Assembly (NCBI RefSeq): GCF_002368415.1
Contig: NZ_AP018290.1
Location: forward strand, 1,739,470 to 1,803,469
Direction: 5' to 3'
Origin: Calothrix sp. NIES-4105
GTDB lineage: Bacteria > Cyanobacteriota > Cyanobacteriia > Cyanobacteriales > Nostocaceae
Length of the DNA stretch: 64,000 nucleotides
The notes below the pieces were generated by a model that was not told the origin of the DNA, made no database searches, and was given only the letters and a program-made list of their open reading frames with translations. The translations under genes and the position numbers were made by a program. This document shows, piece after piece, positions 17,476 through 26,673 of the stretch. Each line of letters starts with the position of its first letter. Position 1 is the stretch's first letter.

Positions 17476-19334
17476 CTCATTGCAACACGTGTAACCCATC
17501 TGACAACCAAATTACTGAGGGAGTCAAGCAAATAGCTGTTTTGGGAATGCCCAATACAGGCAAATCTACCTTTTTTAATCGACTTACAGGCGCCAACGCT
17601 AGTGTGGGTAACTGGCCGGGTATTACAGTAGACTTGATGACGGCGAATATAAAAATGGGAGGTCAAGAAACGCAAGTTGTTGATTTGCCTGGTATATATG
17701 ATTTACGAGGCTTTTCAGAAGATGAAGAGGTAGTAAGAAAATTTTTAGCCGCTACACCAGTTTATTTAATAGTAATAATTCTTAACACTGTTCAACTTGA
17801 CCGCCAAATTAGTTTAGCTTTACAAATCAAAAGCTTGGGAGTGCCAGCAGTATTATTGTTGAACATGGCAGATGAGGCGCCTGCTTTTGGTGTAGAAGTA
17901 GACCGTGAGAAAATATCTGAATATTTAAAAATGCCCGTTGTCCCGTTTAGTGCTAAGTTTGGGCAAGGATATGGGCAAGCTTACAAAACAATTCGAGATG
18001 AATTAGCTAATCTTAATCAATCAGTAATAGTTGGAGATATTGAGGATAAACTTCCAAAAGAAGCTGAGATATCTACTGAAATGGAAAAACTATTACAGGA
18101 TGCAGTTACTAGTGTAGAAGACATCAAAGAAAATATCACAACTCGCTTAGATAGTATTTTACTACATCCAGTGTTTGGTTTACCAGTATTCTTCGGCGCC
18201 ATGTACTTAATGTTCCAGTTTATTTATGCTTTGGGTATACCCATGCAGGATAAATTAGCTGAAGTATTAGCTTGGTTTAAAAATATAGCAATTGAACCTA
18301 TATTAGCTGGACTAATTGATTTAGGTACATGGGGTAAATTTTTACACGACTTTTTGATTGATGGTATTTATGAAGGTATAGGAACAGTAGCAGCATTCAT
18401 ACCTGTTATATTCTTATTTTTTATTTGTATGGCAGTTATCGAAGATAGCGGTTATCTATCTCGTTCCGCATATCTAATGGATGCATTTATGGAACGCTTA
18501 GGGTTAGATGGTCGTTCTTTTGTAATGTCGCTAATGGGGTTTGGGTGTAACGTACCTGCAATTATGGGGTTACGGGTAATGCGTTCTCCAGCATTGCGAA
18601 TGTTATCAATGCTTGTAATTCCTTTTTCTTTGTGTTCCGCGCGTTTGAATGTATTTGTGTTTATGACAACCGCACTGTTTACTCAAAAACAGGCGCCTGT
18701 CGTTTTATTTAGCTTATATTTATTTAGCTTCTTAGCAGCAATTTTTACAGCAGCAGTATTTAAAGGTCAATTTCCTAACAACGAACCACTAGTATTAGAA
18801 TTACCACCATATCGTTTTCCGACCTTTAAACAAATGATACTGCGCGCGTGGCGTGAAGCAATGCACTTTTTATTCTGGTCGCGACGGTTTATTATCTTTG
18901 GAGTTATAGCAATATGGTTTTGTAATAACTTCCCCACTAACGTACCGCCAGCCAGCGCGCAAACAATTTCTGGTATGATAGGTCAAATTACACAGCCAAT
19001 ATTAGCTCCTTTAGGAATTAACCCACAATTAGCAGTAGCATTAATATTTGGTTTTATAGCCAAAGAAATAGTATTAGGTGGTTTAGCAGTAATATACGCA
19101 ACGCAAGAAGAAAGCTTAGGAACAGTTATTGCTCAACAAATCAACTGGGTACAAGCATATAGCTTTATGCTTTTTACCCTACTTTACGTTCCATGCCTTT
19201 CTACAGTAGCAGCTATTAAAGCCGAATCAAAGAGTACTAAATTTACATGGATGTCTATTGCTTGGTCAGTAGGTTTAGCATGGGTAACTAGTTTTATCTT
19301 TTATCAAAGTGCTAGAGCTTTTGGAGTTGGGTAG
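17472..19334 (+). CDS. feoB: Ferrous iron transporter B, GTPase permease
   Basis: 620 residues, shorter than E. coli FeoB (773) but typical of cyanobacteria. The G domain has G1 GMPNTGKST (25-33), G3 DLPGIYDL (~72-79) and G4 NMAD (~131-134). The membrane domain carries the Gate motifs FGCNVPAIMGLRVMRSPALR (~356-375) and SARLNVF (~390), and the C-terminal FIAKEIVLGGLAVIYATQEE (~527). The start ATG overlaps the feoA stop. A short Cys-containing N-terminal extension (HCNTC) precedes the G domain. It imports Fe2+ across the cytoplasmic membrane. A repeat containing GTAACGGAT units begins a few bases after the stop. Confidence 0.95.
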   Translation: MTHCNTCNPSDNQITEGVKQIAVLGMPNTGKSTFFNRLTGANASVGNWPGITVDLMTANIKMGGQETQVVDLPGIYDLRGFSEDEEVVRKFLAATPVYLIVIILNTVQLDRQISLALQIKSLGVPAVLLLNMADEAPAFGVEVDREKISEYLKMPVVPFSAKFGQGYGQAYKTIRDELANLNQSVIVGDIEDKLPKEAEISTEMEKLLQDAVTSVEDIKENITTRLDSILLHPVFGLPVFFGAMYLMFQFIYALGIPMQDKLAEVLAWFKNIAIEPILAGLIDLGTWGKFLHDFLIDGIYEGIGTVAAFIPVIFLFFICMAVIEDSGYLSRSAYLMDAFMERLGLDGRSFVMSLMGFGCNVPAIMGLRVMRSPALRMLSMLVIPFSLCSARLNVFVFMTTALFTQKQAPVVLFSLYLFSFLAAIFTAAVFKGQFPNNEPLVLELPPYRFPTFKQMILRAWREAMHFLFWSRRFIIFGVIAIWFCNNFPTNVPPASAQTISGMIGQITQPILAPLGINPQLAVALIFGFIAKEIVLGGLAVIYATQEESLGTVIAQQINWVQAYSFMLFTLLYVPCLSTVAAIKAESKSTKFTWMSIAWSVGLAWVTSFIFYQSARAFGVG

Positions 19335-19338
19335 AAGT

Positions 19339-19369
19339 TGGCAACAGATGTAACGGATGTAACGGATGG
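19339..19369 (+). repeat. TGGCAAC/GTAACGGAT interspersed repeat, copy 1
   Basis: TGGCAACAGATG followed by two tandem GTAACGGAT units (19347-19369), just after the feoB stop. The same TGGCAAC...GATGTAACGGAT arrangement occurs at 29415-29446 and 32215-32245; the core GTAACGGAT also occurs at 28183-28195 and 32288-32299. Confidence 0.7.
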
Positions 19370-19384
19370 TATCTTTTATAAATT

Positions 19385-19923
19385 ATGAAATTATTAAAAT
19401 GTTTAGTGGGTGCTTTAACATTCGGAAATCTGACATTATTAAATGCCTGACTTTTTATGTTATGTGGAAAAACCAAAGTAAAACCTATCCCCCTAACCCC
19501 CTTTCCTTCGAGGAAAGGGGGGAAAATATATTCCCCTCTCCTGCAAGGAGAGGGGTTAGGGGAGAGGTTTTTAACATGCCGTGAAAAGTTAACATGGTGA
19601 CGAAGGTCAATCTAAAGGTTTTCTCATTCACGCGCGGCAGTACAGGTTGCCAAGCTGAAACAACGAGTCAAAAGCCGACAACTAAATGTAGCAATCCGAA
19701 CAGAGCAACTATTACGTTAAATAACTTTGACCTAAGTAAAAATGTAATTGTTGCTGATATTGCCAAACTGCTAGCGAATAACAATTTAAGCCGTAACCAA
19801 CCTGGAACGGCGCCAGGATGTATGTCAGAACCAAATGACCTTGACTGCACTGGCATATTTAAAAATCTTGGGATATCCTCTGGTAATCAAACTCAATCAC
19901 AAACATTTTTTAGCGTTAAGTAA
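19385..19923 (+). pseudogene. mbnP: Broken mbnP (metallo-mystery pair protein, copper-binding MbnP family)
   Basis: Two parts of one gene are visible. From ATG 19385 the frame reads MKLLKCLVGALTFGNLTLLN, a good signal peptide start, and ends at TGA 19448. From ~19600 to 19923 a second frame gives GSTGCQAETT, then CSNPNRATITLNNFDLSKN, VIVADIAKLLANNNLS and PGCMSEPNDLDCTGIF. From memory these are the conserved C-terminal motifs of the MbnP family (TIGR04052-like), ~300 residues when intact. The middle (roughly 150 residues) is missing, and a cloverleaf repeat (19489-19562) lies at the joint. MbnP is the substrate of the adjacent di-heme MbnH, which oxidises a tryptophan in it. A C-terminal fragment starting at ATG 19594 could be translated but would lack a signal peptide. 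Confidence 0.75.
19489..19562. repeat. Cloverleaf-forming repeat inside broken mbnP
   Basis: An outer stem, CCCCCTAA (~19489-19496) with TTAGGGG (19556-19562), encloses two hairpins. The first is CCCCCTTTCCT with AGGAAAGGGGG (19497-19521, loop of three to four bases). The second is CCCCTCTCCT with AGGAGAGGGG (19533-19555, loop GCA). Similar G/C-run palindromes are scattered in cyanobacterial genomes as small interspersed repeats. Confidence 0.8.
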
Positions 19924-19928
19924 TACAC

Positions 19929-21095
19929 ATGCTTTATAAGTGGAAACGCTGCTTTGGTTTAACAGTGGTTTTCGCGCTGACCTTCTGTTTATCAATTGGT
20001 TTGAGTCAGGCATTATCGGCGCCTATCCCAAACAATGATTACGTATGGGATATTCCTGCTTGGATGCCAAAACCAGTTGTGCCAGCTGATAACCCAATGA
20101 CAAAAGAAAAAGTAGAACTAGGTAGAAATCTTTTCTATGAAAGGCGCCTTTCTGTAACTGGCGAATTTTCCTGTGCTTCGTGCCATATCCAAGGTTTTGC
20201 ATTCTCAGATCCAAAACCTGTTGCAGTTGGTGCAACCGGAGAAAAACATCCTCGTAGTTCAATGAGTTTAGCTAATATTGCTTATAGCTCTATACTCACT
20301 TGGGCACATCCAGGTATGAAAAAGCTTGAAGTACAGGCACTAGTACCAATGTTTGGTGAACGTCCAGTAGAATTAGGTTTATCTGGTAAAGACAAAGAAG
20401 TGTTAAATAAATTACGTCAAGACCCTAATTACCAAAAATTATTTGCTGCTGCATTTGATGAAAAAGACAGCATAAATCTTAAAAATATTACCAAAGCTAT
20501 AGCATCATTTGAGCGCAGTTTAATATCAGCAAATTCACCCTACGACCGTTACCGCTATGGTGGAGAAAAGGGCGCCATATCTACCTCAGCTAAACGAGGG
20601 GAAGCATTATTTAACAGCGAACGTTTAGAATGTTTTCATTGTCATGGTGGCTTTAACTTCAGCGACTCCATCAAACACGAACGTTTAGCATTTGAAGAAA
20701 TAGCTTTTCATAATACTGGACTTTACAACATCGACGGCAAAGGAGCATATCCACCCAATAATACAGGAGTGCATGAAATCACCCGTAAACCATCAGACAT
20801 GGGACGTTTCAAGGCGCCGACATTAAAAAACATTGAGTTAACAGCACCTTACATGCACGATGGTAGTATACCCACACTCGAAGAAGTCATCGACCACTAC
20901 GCAGCAGGAGGTCGAACAATAAAAACAGGCGAATATGCAGGAATAGGAAGTAAAAACCCCCTAAAAAGTAACTTTATCTCAGGTTTCCAAATAACTCCAC
21001 AGGAAAAACAAGACCTAATAGAGTTCCTAAAAAGCCTAACCGACGAATCATTCATCAAAAACCCTGCCTTCAGTGACCCGCATCATGTGCAATAA
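19929..21095 (+). CDS. mbnH: MbnH-type di-heme cytochrome c peroxidase homologue
   Basis: 388 residues with a signal peptide (residues ~9-31, ending near LSAPIP). Two c-type heme sites are seen: CASCH (~82-86) and CFHCH (~236-240). The C-terminal GRFKAPTLKNIELTAPYMHD (~296-315) and GSIPTLEEVIDHYAAGG are typical of the MauG/MbnH branch of bacterial cytochrome c peroxidases. MbnH proteins use a bis-Fe(IV)-type state to oxidise a tryptophan of MbnP to kynurenine in the periplasm, creating a copper site. The gene directly follows the broken mbnP (5-base gap), which identifies the pair. A general peroxidase role is the alternative. Confidence 0.85.
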   Translation: MLYKWKRCFGLTVVFALTFCLSIGLSQALSAPIPNNDYVWDIPAWMPKPVVPADNPMTKEKVELGRNLFYERRLSVTGEFSCASCHIQGFAFSDPKPVAVGATGEKHPRSSMSLANIAYSSILTWAHPGMKKLEVQALVPMFGERPVELGLSGKDKEVLNKLRQDPNYQKLFAAAFDEKDSINLKNITKAIASFERSLISANSPYDRYRYGGEKGAISTSAKRGEALFNSERLECFHCHGGFNFSDSIKHERLAFEEIAFHNTGLYNIDGKGAYPPNNTGVHEITRKPSDMGRFKAPTLKNIELTAPYMHDGSIPTLEEVIDHYAAGGRTIKTGEYAGIGSKNPLKSNFISGFQITPQEKQDLIEFLKSLTDESFIKNPAFSDPHHVQ

Positions 21096-21222
21096 ATAAT
21101 ACAAAGCGCTCTCAATTTGGGAGGGCGCCTGTTATTGGTTTAAATGTAACCCAAAAAAATGTTCAGTTTTATGTTGGGTTTTGTAGCCTCCACCGCTCCC
21201 TACGGTTGTTAAGTAAGCGTAT

Positions 21223-23076
21223 TTATCTGCTTGAGTCTCCTGTTGCTGATTTGTCGGCGCCTTCGACTTCAGGTTTTGCGTATTTACCTGGGTATTTTTT
21301 CTGGAAGTATTCTTCGAGTACTCTTAACGCCATTGGTCCGCAGAAGTCTCCACCGTGTTGACCTGAGTTTTCACCGAAGGCAACAACGGCTATTTCAGGT
21401 TTATCAAATGGAGCATATGCGCCAAACCAAGTATGATTTGGGCGCCCAACACCTGCTTCAGCGGTACCACTTTTCCCTGCTGCGGGGGCAATTGTTGGTA
21501 AATTCAAACGTTTACCAGTTCCTTCGGTAATTACTTTCCGTAAACCTTCGCGTAGCACTTTAACGGTAGAATCTTTCATGCCAATCGATGTTCGCCAACT
21601 TTTGGCTTCTTCGTGGTCTTTGAGTAAATGCGGTTTAATACGATAACCACCGTTGGCTGGTATCGAGAACATAATAGCCGATTGTAAGGGCGTTACTTGT
21701 AGGGCGCCTTGACCAATCGACATATTAATAGTGTCTCCTACAGTCCAGGGAATTCTAAATACTTTCTGCTTCCAAGTTTCATCAGGCACTAACCCTTTGG
21801 ACTCTTCATCAGTAAATTCAAACCCTGTTCTTTGACCAAACCCATATTTCCGCGTCCATTCAATTAGCTTTGGTCCACCTACTCCACGTCCAATTTGATA
21901 AAAGAATGTATCGCTACTGTTTGCCATTGCGCCTTGGAATCCTAATGGTCCAAATCCAGAATGGTTCCACTCTCCAAATGTTACCCCACCCACGGTTAAT
22001 GAGCCAAAGGTTTGTAGTACTGTATTTGGACTAAATTTACCCGATTCTAATCCTGCTGTGGTTGTAATAATTTTAAATGTACTCGCTGGTGGAAACGCAC
22101 TTAAAGCCCGATTAACCAGTGGATGTTCTTTACCTTGTAATACTTCCCAGTCTTTCTGACTAACTTTTTGCTTCGAGAATATATTTGGGTCAAAACTTGG
22201 ATTTGATACCATTGCTAACACTGCCCCATTATTCGGGTCAAGTGCTACTATGGCGCCTCTTTTTCCTGTTGCAGCCAACACCTTCGCTGCTGCCATCTGT
22301 ACATCTAAATCAATAGTTAAGTGTAAATCATTACCTGCCTTCGCTTGTTTCTCACCCAACACTTTCTGTGGTCGTCCGGCGCCGTCTACCTCAACTTCTT
22401 GACCACCCCACTCACCACGCAACATCTTCTCATAAGACTTTTCTACTCCCATCTGCCCAATAACATCGCCCAAACGATAACCTTCGCTTTTACGCTTTTT
22501 CAACTGTTCGGGAGTTAACTCGCGAGTATAACCAATTACATGAGCCATCGCGGCGCCATGTGGATAAAAACGAACGGCTTCTGTATGAATTTCAACTCCT
22601 TGAAGCTCGGTTTCGTACTCCTTTAGGGCAGTTACTTGCGCTTCGTTAAGGTCGCGCGCTACCCGTACCAGCGAACTCGAATTTGGACCAGCTTCTTCAA
22701 GCTTCTGCTCAATTTCTTCTTGGGGAATACCAAGAATCTTCGACAAACGCGGGCCAATTCTTTCATCCCACCCTGCCTTTGTATGTGCCATTGGCCACAA
22801 ATACACCGAACGTGGATAGCGCGTTGTTGCTAATAATTTCCCGTTTCGGTCAAAAATATTACCGCGTTCAGGCTGTTTTGATATAACACGAACTCGGTTG
22901 GCCTTAGCTTGGTCGCGAAATGAGTGTCCCTCTACAACCTGCAGGAAGGCCAAACGTGCTTCAATACCTGCTGAAGCCAAGAGCGTAAATACAACTAAAG
23001 CCAGAGACTGGACTCCACGTCCGACTGTGCGTCCTTCTTTTTTCTTACCTAACTCGTTTTGGTCAAGTAGTGCCAT
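21223..23076 (-). CDS. mrdA: Penicillin-binding protein 2 (peptidoglycan transpeptidase)
   Basis: A 617-residue class B PBP. An N-terminal hydrophobic segment (~25-47) anchors it. The dimerisation/pedestal region has RGNIFDRNGKLLATT (~75-90). The transpeptidase domain has the SxxK motif STFK (~332-335), the SxN-equivalent SSD in NSSDTFFYQIGRG (~383), and KSGTAEAG (KTG box, ~536). Architecture and order fit MrdA, the elongation-specific transpeptidase working with RodA at the lateral wall, rather than FtsI. It is convergent with mbnH and divergent from potA. Confidence 0.92.
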   Translation of the reverse strand: MALLDQNELGKKKEGRTVGRGVQSLALVVFTLLASAGIEARLAFLQVVEGHSFRDQAKANRVRVISKQPERGNIFDRNGKLLATTRYPRSVYLWPMAHTKAGWDERIGPRLSKILGIPQEEIEQKLEEAGPNSSSLVRVARDLNEAQVTALKEYETELQGVEIHTEAVRFYPHGAAMAHVIGYTRELTPEQLKKRKSEGYRLGDVIGQMGVEKSYEKMLRGEWGGQEVEVDGAGRPQKVLGEKQAKAGNDLHLTIDLDVQMAAAKVLAATGKRGAIVALDPNNGAVLAMVSNPSFDPNIFSKQKVSQKDWEVLQGKEHPLVNRALSAFPPASTFKIITTTAGLESGKFSPNTVLQTFGSLTVGGVTFGEWNHSGFGPLGFQGAMANSSDTFFYQIGRGVGGPKLIEWTRKYGFGQRTGFEFTDEESKGLVPDETWKQKVFRIPWTVGDTINMSIGQGALQVTPLQSAIMFSIPANGGYRIKPHLLKDHEEAKSWRTSIGMKDSTVKVLREGLRKVITEGTGKRLNLPTIAPAAGKSGTAEAGVGRPNHTWFGAYAPFDKPEIAVVAFGENSGQHGGDFCGPMALRVLEEYFQKKYPGKYAKPEVEGADKSATGDSSR

Positions 23077-23302
23077 ATAACTAACTGTAATTTTAATAAT
23101 AGTGCTATTTATATACGACTGCGCTCACTTTAATCGGGGATTTAATCAATAATTAGGAATGGGTGTTTTTATTATTGATGGGTACAATAAACCAGAGAGC
23201 TATTTTGTGTCTGCCTTATAGGCTACATAGATTAGTTTTCAATTACGTATTAATACTGGATTATGGGTTATGTGGCAAGCTGTCAGGGATAATCAGGGTA
23301 AT

Positions 23303-24397
23303 ATGACAACGACTAAGCCAATTGATGTGGAACTGCAAGGAGCTTTTAAATTTTTTAACCAAGAACCAGCAGTACACGGTATTGATTTGGACGTTAAACA
23401 AGGTGAGTTTTTTAGTATTTTGGGTCCCTCTGGTTGTGGTAAAACAACGACTTTGCGAATGATCGCAGGATTTGAAACTGTTGACGCGGGTAAGTTGTTT
23501 ATACGTGGAGAGTCAATGACGAACGTTCCACCTTATAAAAGACCCGTCAACACTGTGTTTCAAAGTTATGCTTTATTTAATCATCTAAACGTTTGGGATA
23601 ACATTGCATTTGGGTTAAGGTTAAAGAAATTACCTCTATCAGAAATCCAAAGTCGTGTTAAAGACGTATTAGCGCAAGTCAAAATGGAGGGGTTTCAAAG
23701 TCGCTTTCCTGCCCAACTGTCAGGTGGACAACAACAACGAGTTGCTTTAGCACGCGCTATCGTAAATCGTCCAGCTGTTATATTACTCGACGAACCACTC
23801 GGCGCCCTCGATTTGAAATTACGTAAGGAAATGCAGCTAGAGTTATCTAACTTACATAAAGATTTGGGGTTGACCTTCATCATGGTAACGCACGACCAAG
23901 AAGAAGCACTGTCACTCAGCAATCGTATTGCTGTAATGAATAAAGGAAAAGTAGAACAGATTGGCACCCCAAGTGAAATCTACGAACAACCCAGAACAGC
24001 ATTTATTGCAGATTTTATCGGTGATACTAACCTATTGGAAGGTCAAATCGTTGACATCGACGCTAATAATTTACAAGTTTTAACAAAACAACAGTTAAAA
24101 ATAATCGTTAGTCGCAGAGAATTCTCACCAAACGAGAAACTACACACAGTAAAGGTTAGCGTGCGTCCAGAGAAAATTCAGCTATCGCTTTACAAGCCTA
24201 ACGTACAAACGAATTGCTTTGAAGGACGGCTGGTCAACTTTATGTATCTAGGAACGCGCGTTAACTACGTTATCGATCTGGCGCCAACAATTCGCATTAC
24301 CGTTATGCAACCAAATATAGCAGGCATCATACCTAACCCAAACACGACTGTTTACGCATGGTGGTCAGAAGCCGATTGTATTGCGATAAGAGAATAA
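23303..24397 (+). CDS. potA: Spermidine/putrescine ABC transporter ATP-binding protein
   Basis: The protein starts [14 protein letters not shown] choose ATG 23303 because AGGG lies a few bases upstream and family members start here; an in-frame ATG at 23270 would add 11 residues. Walker [10 protein letters not shown] (~43-51), Q-loop [10 protein letters not shown], signature LSGGQQQR (~139-146), Walker [13 protein letters not shown] (~161-172) and the switch His in THDQEEAL are all present. A C-terminal TOBE-type domain (~275-364) is typical of PotA. It energises polyamine import with potD and potB immediately downstream. Confidence 0.9.
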   Translation: MTTTKPIDVELQGAFKFFNQEPAVHGIDLDVKQGEFFSILGPSGCGKTTTLRMIAGFETVDAGKLFIRGESMTNVPPYKRPVNTVFQSYALFNHLNVWDNIAFGLRLKKLPLSEIQSRVKDVLAQVKMEGFQSRFPAQLSGGQQQRVALARAIVNRPAVILLDEPLGALDLKLRKEMQLELSNLHKDLGLTFIMVTHDQEEALSLSNRIAVMNKGKVEQIGTPSEIYEQPRTAFIADFIGDTNLLEGQIVDIDANNLQVLTKQQLKIIVSRREFSPNEKLHTVKVSVRPEKIQLSLYKPNVQTNCFEGRLVNFMYLGTRVNYVIDLAPTIRITVMQPNIAGIIPNPNTTVYAWWSEADCIAIRE

Positions 24398-24401
24398 GTA
24401 G

Positions 24402-24454
24402 GGGCGGGTTCACCTATATCCTGCGTAATAATAGAAAATTTAGTAAACCCGCCC
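24402..24454. repeat. GGGCGGGTT palindromic repeat between potA and potD
   Basis: GGGCGGGTT (24402-24410) is complementary to AACCCGCCC (24446-24454) with a 35-base spacer (CACCTATATCCTGCG...). It can form a long hairpin 7 bases after the potA stop. A degenerate relative with the same inner bases lies at 52978-53031. Confidence 0.65.
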
Positions 24455-24479
24455 GTACAGTAGTTAGGAAATAGAAAAA

Positions 24480-25565
24480 ATGAATAGAAGAAGTTTTATA
24501 AAAGCCTTATTAAGTTTATCAAGCCTATCATTGACCAGTTGCGGTTGGAAACTAGGGAATGTTCGCGCAAATGCGATTACCAACTCTCAACGCGACCAAC
24601 TATATTTATACACATGGACGCAATATGCCGATGATAAAGAATTACTCAAAACCTTCACCGCCCAAACAGGGATCAGATTATTTGCAGACCTGTATGAGTC
24701 TAATGATATCATGCAGGCAAGAATCCAAGCCGGAGGTGGAGGCGCCTATAGTGTAATCTATCCATCTGACTATGTAGTGCAAAAGATGGTAGAAAAAGAT
24801 TTACTAAGCGAAATCAAACACGACTTATTAATTGGTGCAGATAATTTATTTCCACAGTTCCAAAATCCTCCTTACGACCCTAATAATCGCCACAGTATAC
24901 CCTTTACTTGGGGAACAACAGGTTTTATCTACAATTCAGAAATCATCAAAACTCCTCCAGATGACTGGGAATATTTATGGAAAAACCGTGAACCGCTTAA
25001 TCAAAAAATGACCCTACTCAACGACACGCGCGAAGTCTTTGGAGGAGTTCTAAAAATGTTGGGTTATTCTTATAACTCAACTAACGAAAGTGAAATTAAA
25101 CAAGCATACGAAAAACTCAAAGAACTCAAACCATCACTTGCAGGCTTCGACACCGATGCTTGGCGCAATAAAATCTTAGCTGGAGATTTAGTTCTAGCAA
25201 TGTGTTACTCCAGCGATGCAATCAAACTCACCAAAGAAAATCCCAAATTGCAATACGCAATACCCAAAAGCGGAACATCTTTGTGGACAGACACACTTGC
25301 CATATTAAAAAACGCACCAAACCCAACAGGCGCCTATGCCTGGATTAATTATCTACTACAACCAGAAGTATCAGCACAACTAACCAAACGTCAAAGTCTA
25401 GCAACTCCCAACCGTGCGGCATTTGAACAACTACCAAAACAAATACAGACCAAACCAACACTATTCCCCAAAGAAGAAGTACTCGCAAAATGCGAACGTC
25501 TCTCCCCCATTGGTACAGCAGAAGAACTATACGAACGCTATTGGACTCAATTAACCAGCGCTTAA
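24480..25565 (+). CDS. potD: Spermidine/putrescine-binding periplasmic protein
   Basis: 361 residues. The N-terminus NRRSFIKALLSLSSLSLTSC combines a twin-arginine-type motif (RRSFIK) with a lipobox (LTSC, Cys21), so it is probably a Tat-exported lipoprotein. The mature part is a periplasmic binding protein of the PotD/PotF class: LYTWTQYADDKELLKTF (~41-57), VIYPSDYVVQKMVEKDLL, FTWGTTGFIYNSE (~142-154). It captures polyamines for the PotAB(C) channel. It sits 82 bases after potA, separated by a palindromic repeat. Confidence 0.9.
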   Translation: MNRRSFIKALLSLSSLSLTSCGWKLGNVRANAITNSQRDQLYLYTWTQYADDKELLKTFTAQTGIRLFADLYESNDIMQARIQAGGGGAYSVIYPSDYVVQKMVEKDLLSEIKHDLLIGADNLFPQFQNPPYDPNNRHSIPFTWGTTGFIYNSEIIKTPPDDWEYLWKNREPLNQKMTLLNDTREVFGGVLKMLGYSYNSTNESEIKQAYEKLKELKPSLAGFDTDAWRNKILAGDLVLAMCYSSDAIKLTKENPKLQYAIPKSGTSLWTDTLAILKNAPNPTGAYAWINYLLQPEVSAQLTKRQSLATPNRAAFEQLPKQIQTKPTLFPKEEVLAKCERLSPIGTAEELYERYWTQLTSA

Positions 25566-25583
25566 TAAATTAGAAGTTAGTAG

Positions 25584-25600
25584 GGTGGGCACTGCCCACC
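25584..25600. repeat. GGTGGGCA-type palindrome, copy at potD-potB gap
   Basis: A 17-base palindrome (GGTGGGCACTGCCCACC) between potD and potB. Relatives lie at 36931-36976, ~37079 and 55133-55149, always intergenic. It is a known style of small cyanobacterial interspersed palindrome. Confidence 0.7.
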
Positions 25601-25635
25601 TTACAAAGTAGGAGTAAAAATATAAAAATAAAATT

Positions 25636-26601
25636 ATGTCAACGCAATATCCATTACCTCAAACCGTCGAAGTACAAAAAATACACCGTGCGAAACCAAA
25701 AATAAAATGGTTAGAACCATTATTATTACTGGCGCCATCAGGTATCTGGCTCATACTATTATTAGTACTACCAACATTAATCATATTTCAGTTAAGTTTA
25801 GTACCAGGCATTCGACCGGGAGATATAGTCAACCCAGGTGGCATCACAGATTATAACCAGTTTCTAGACATTCAAAACTGGCGTCAAATCTGGAGAGCAT
25901 TAACTACAAACTACATCCGTATCCTTGACCCAATTTATCTACAAGTAATCAGACGTTCATTCACATTCGCGCTTGGCACCACAGCAATTTGTTTGATTTT
26001 AGCCTTCCCTGTTGCTTACTGGATAGCTCAACTAGTGCCACAACGATGGCGAAATATTATCTTAATCGGATTTGTATTACCATTATGGACTTCTTCGTTA
26101 CTTCGCTCTTATGCCTGGATAACAATTTTGCGTCCTACAGGTTTACTCAACACTATATTAACTAGCTTCAGCTTACCCACACTTAATATACTTAACCAAA
26201 ATGCTGCTGTATACATTGGCATGACTTATAGTGCCTTACCTTATATGGTTTTAATTTTATATGCCTCACTCGAAAAATTAGATAAACGTCAACTCGAAGC
26301 AGCAGCAGACCTCGGCGCCAACCCCGTACAAGTATTTTACAAAGCCACATTACCACAAATAATAACCGGAGTAGCAGCAAGTTCATTCCTAGTATTTATC
26401 ACCACATTAGGAGATTTCGTCAACCCCGAACTACTGGGTGGCACCTCTAGTATGACAGGCGCGCGTTTAATATACAATCAATTTTTGGGAGCAACACAAA
26501 ACTGGGGTTTTGGGTCAGCTTTGAGCATGGCATTAATAATGATAGTAAGTATCGCCATCGCACTACTAATTAAATTTGGAGAAGCGGCGCCGAAACGTTA
26601 A
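25636..26601 (+). CDS. potB: Spermidine/putrescine ABC transporter permease
   Basis: A 321-residue permease with about six membrane segments. The EAA loop is visible as LEAAADLGANPVQVFYKATL (~220-239), followed by PQIITGVAASSFLVFITTLG and DFVNPELLGG. It forms the polyamine channel, normally with a PotC partner; no potC follows here. Instead an opposed nuclease cassette begins after a repeat at 26626. Bases 26050-26560 are duplicated in decayed form at 28205-28715. Confidence 0.9.
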   Translation: MSTQYPLPQTVEVQKIHRAKPKIKWLEPLLLLAPSGIWLILLLVLPTLIIFQLSLVPGIRPGDIVNPGGITDYNQFLDIQNWRQIWRALTTNYIRILDPIYLQVIRRSFTFALGTTAICLILAFPVAYWIAQLVPQRWRNIILIGFVLPLWTSSLLRSYAWITILRPTGLLNTILTSFSLPTLNILNQNAAVYIGMTYSALPYMVLILYASLEKLDKRQLEAAADLGANPVQVFYKATLPQIITGVAASSFLVFITTLGDFVNPELLGGTSSMTGARLIYNQFLGATQNWGFGSALSMALIMIVSIAIALLIKFGEAAPKR

Positions 26602-26625
26602 CAAACAAACATAAAAAATAAAATC

Positions 26626-26658
26626 GTAGGTTGGGTTAAGCGGAGCACGCAACCCAAC
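26626..26658. repeat. GTTGGGTT...AACCCAAC hairpin repeat
   Basis: GGTTGGGTT pairs with AACCCAAC around an AAGCGGAGCACGC loop. This is a common cyanobacterial intergenic palindrome; a longer relative lies at 59067-59108. It sits between the convergent potB and nuclease genes, where it may end transcription from both sides. Confidence 0.7.
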
Positions 26659-26673
26659 AAAGATATGGCAACC

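Noticed and set aside
19366-19584. Open frame of 72 codons downstream of feoB
   Set aside because: It runs through the cloverleaf repeat and the mbnP stub in a different frame; no family similarity or ribosome site.
21096-21222. GGGAGGGCGC hairpin between mbnH and mrdA as a terminator
   Set aside because: Pairing with GCGCTCTC is imperfect and no T-tract follows; not supported enough to list.
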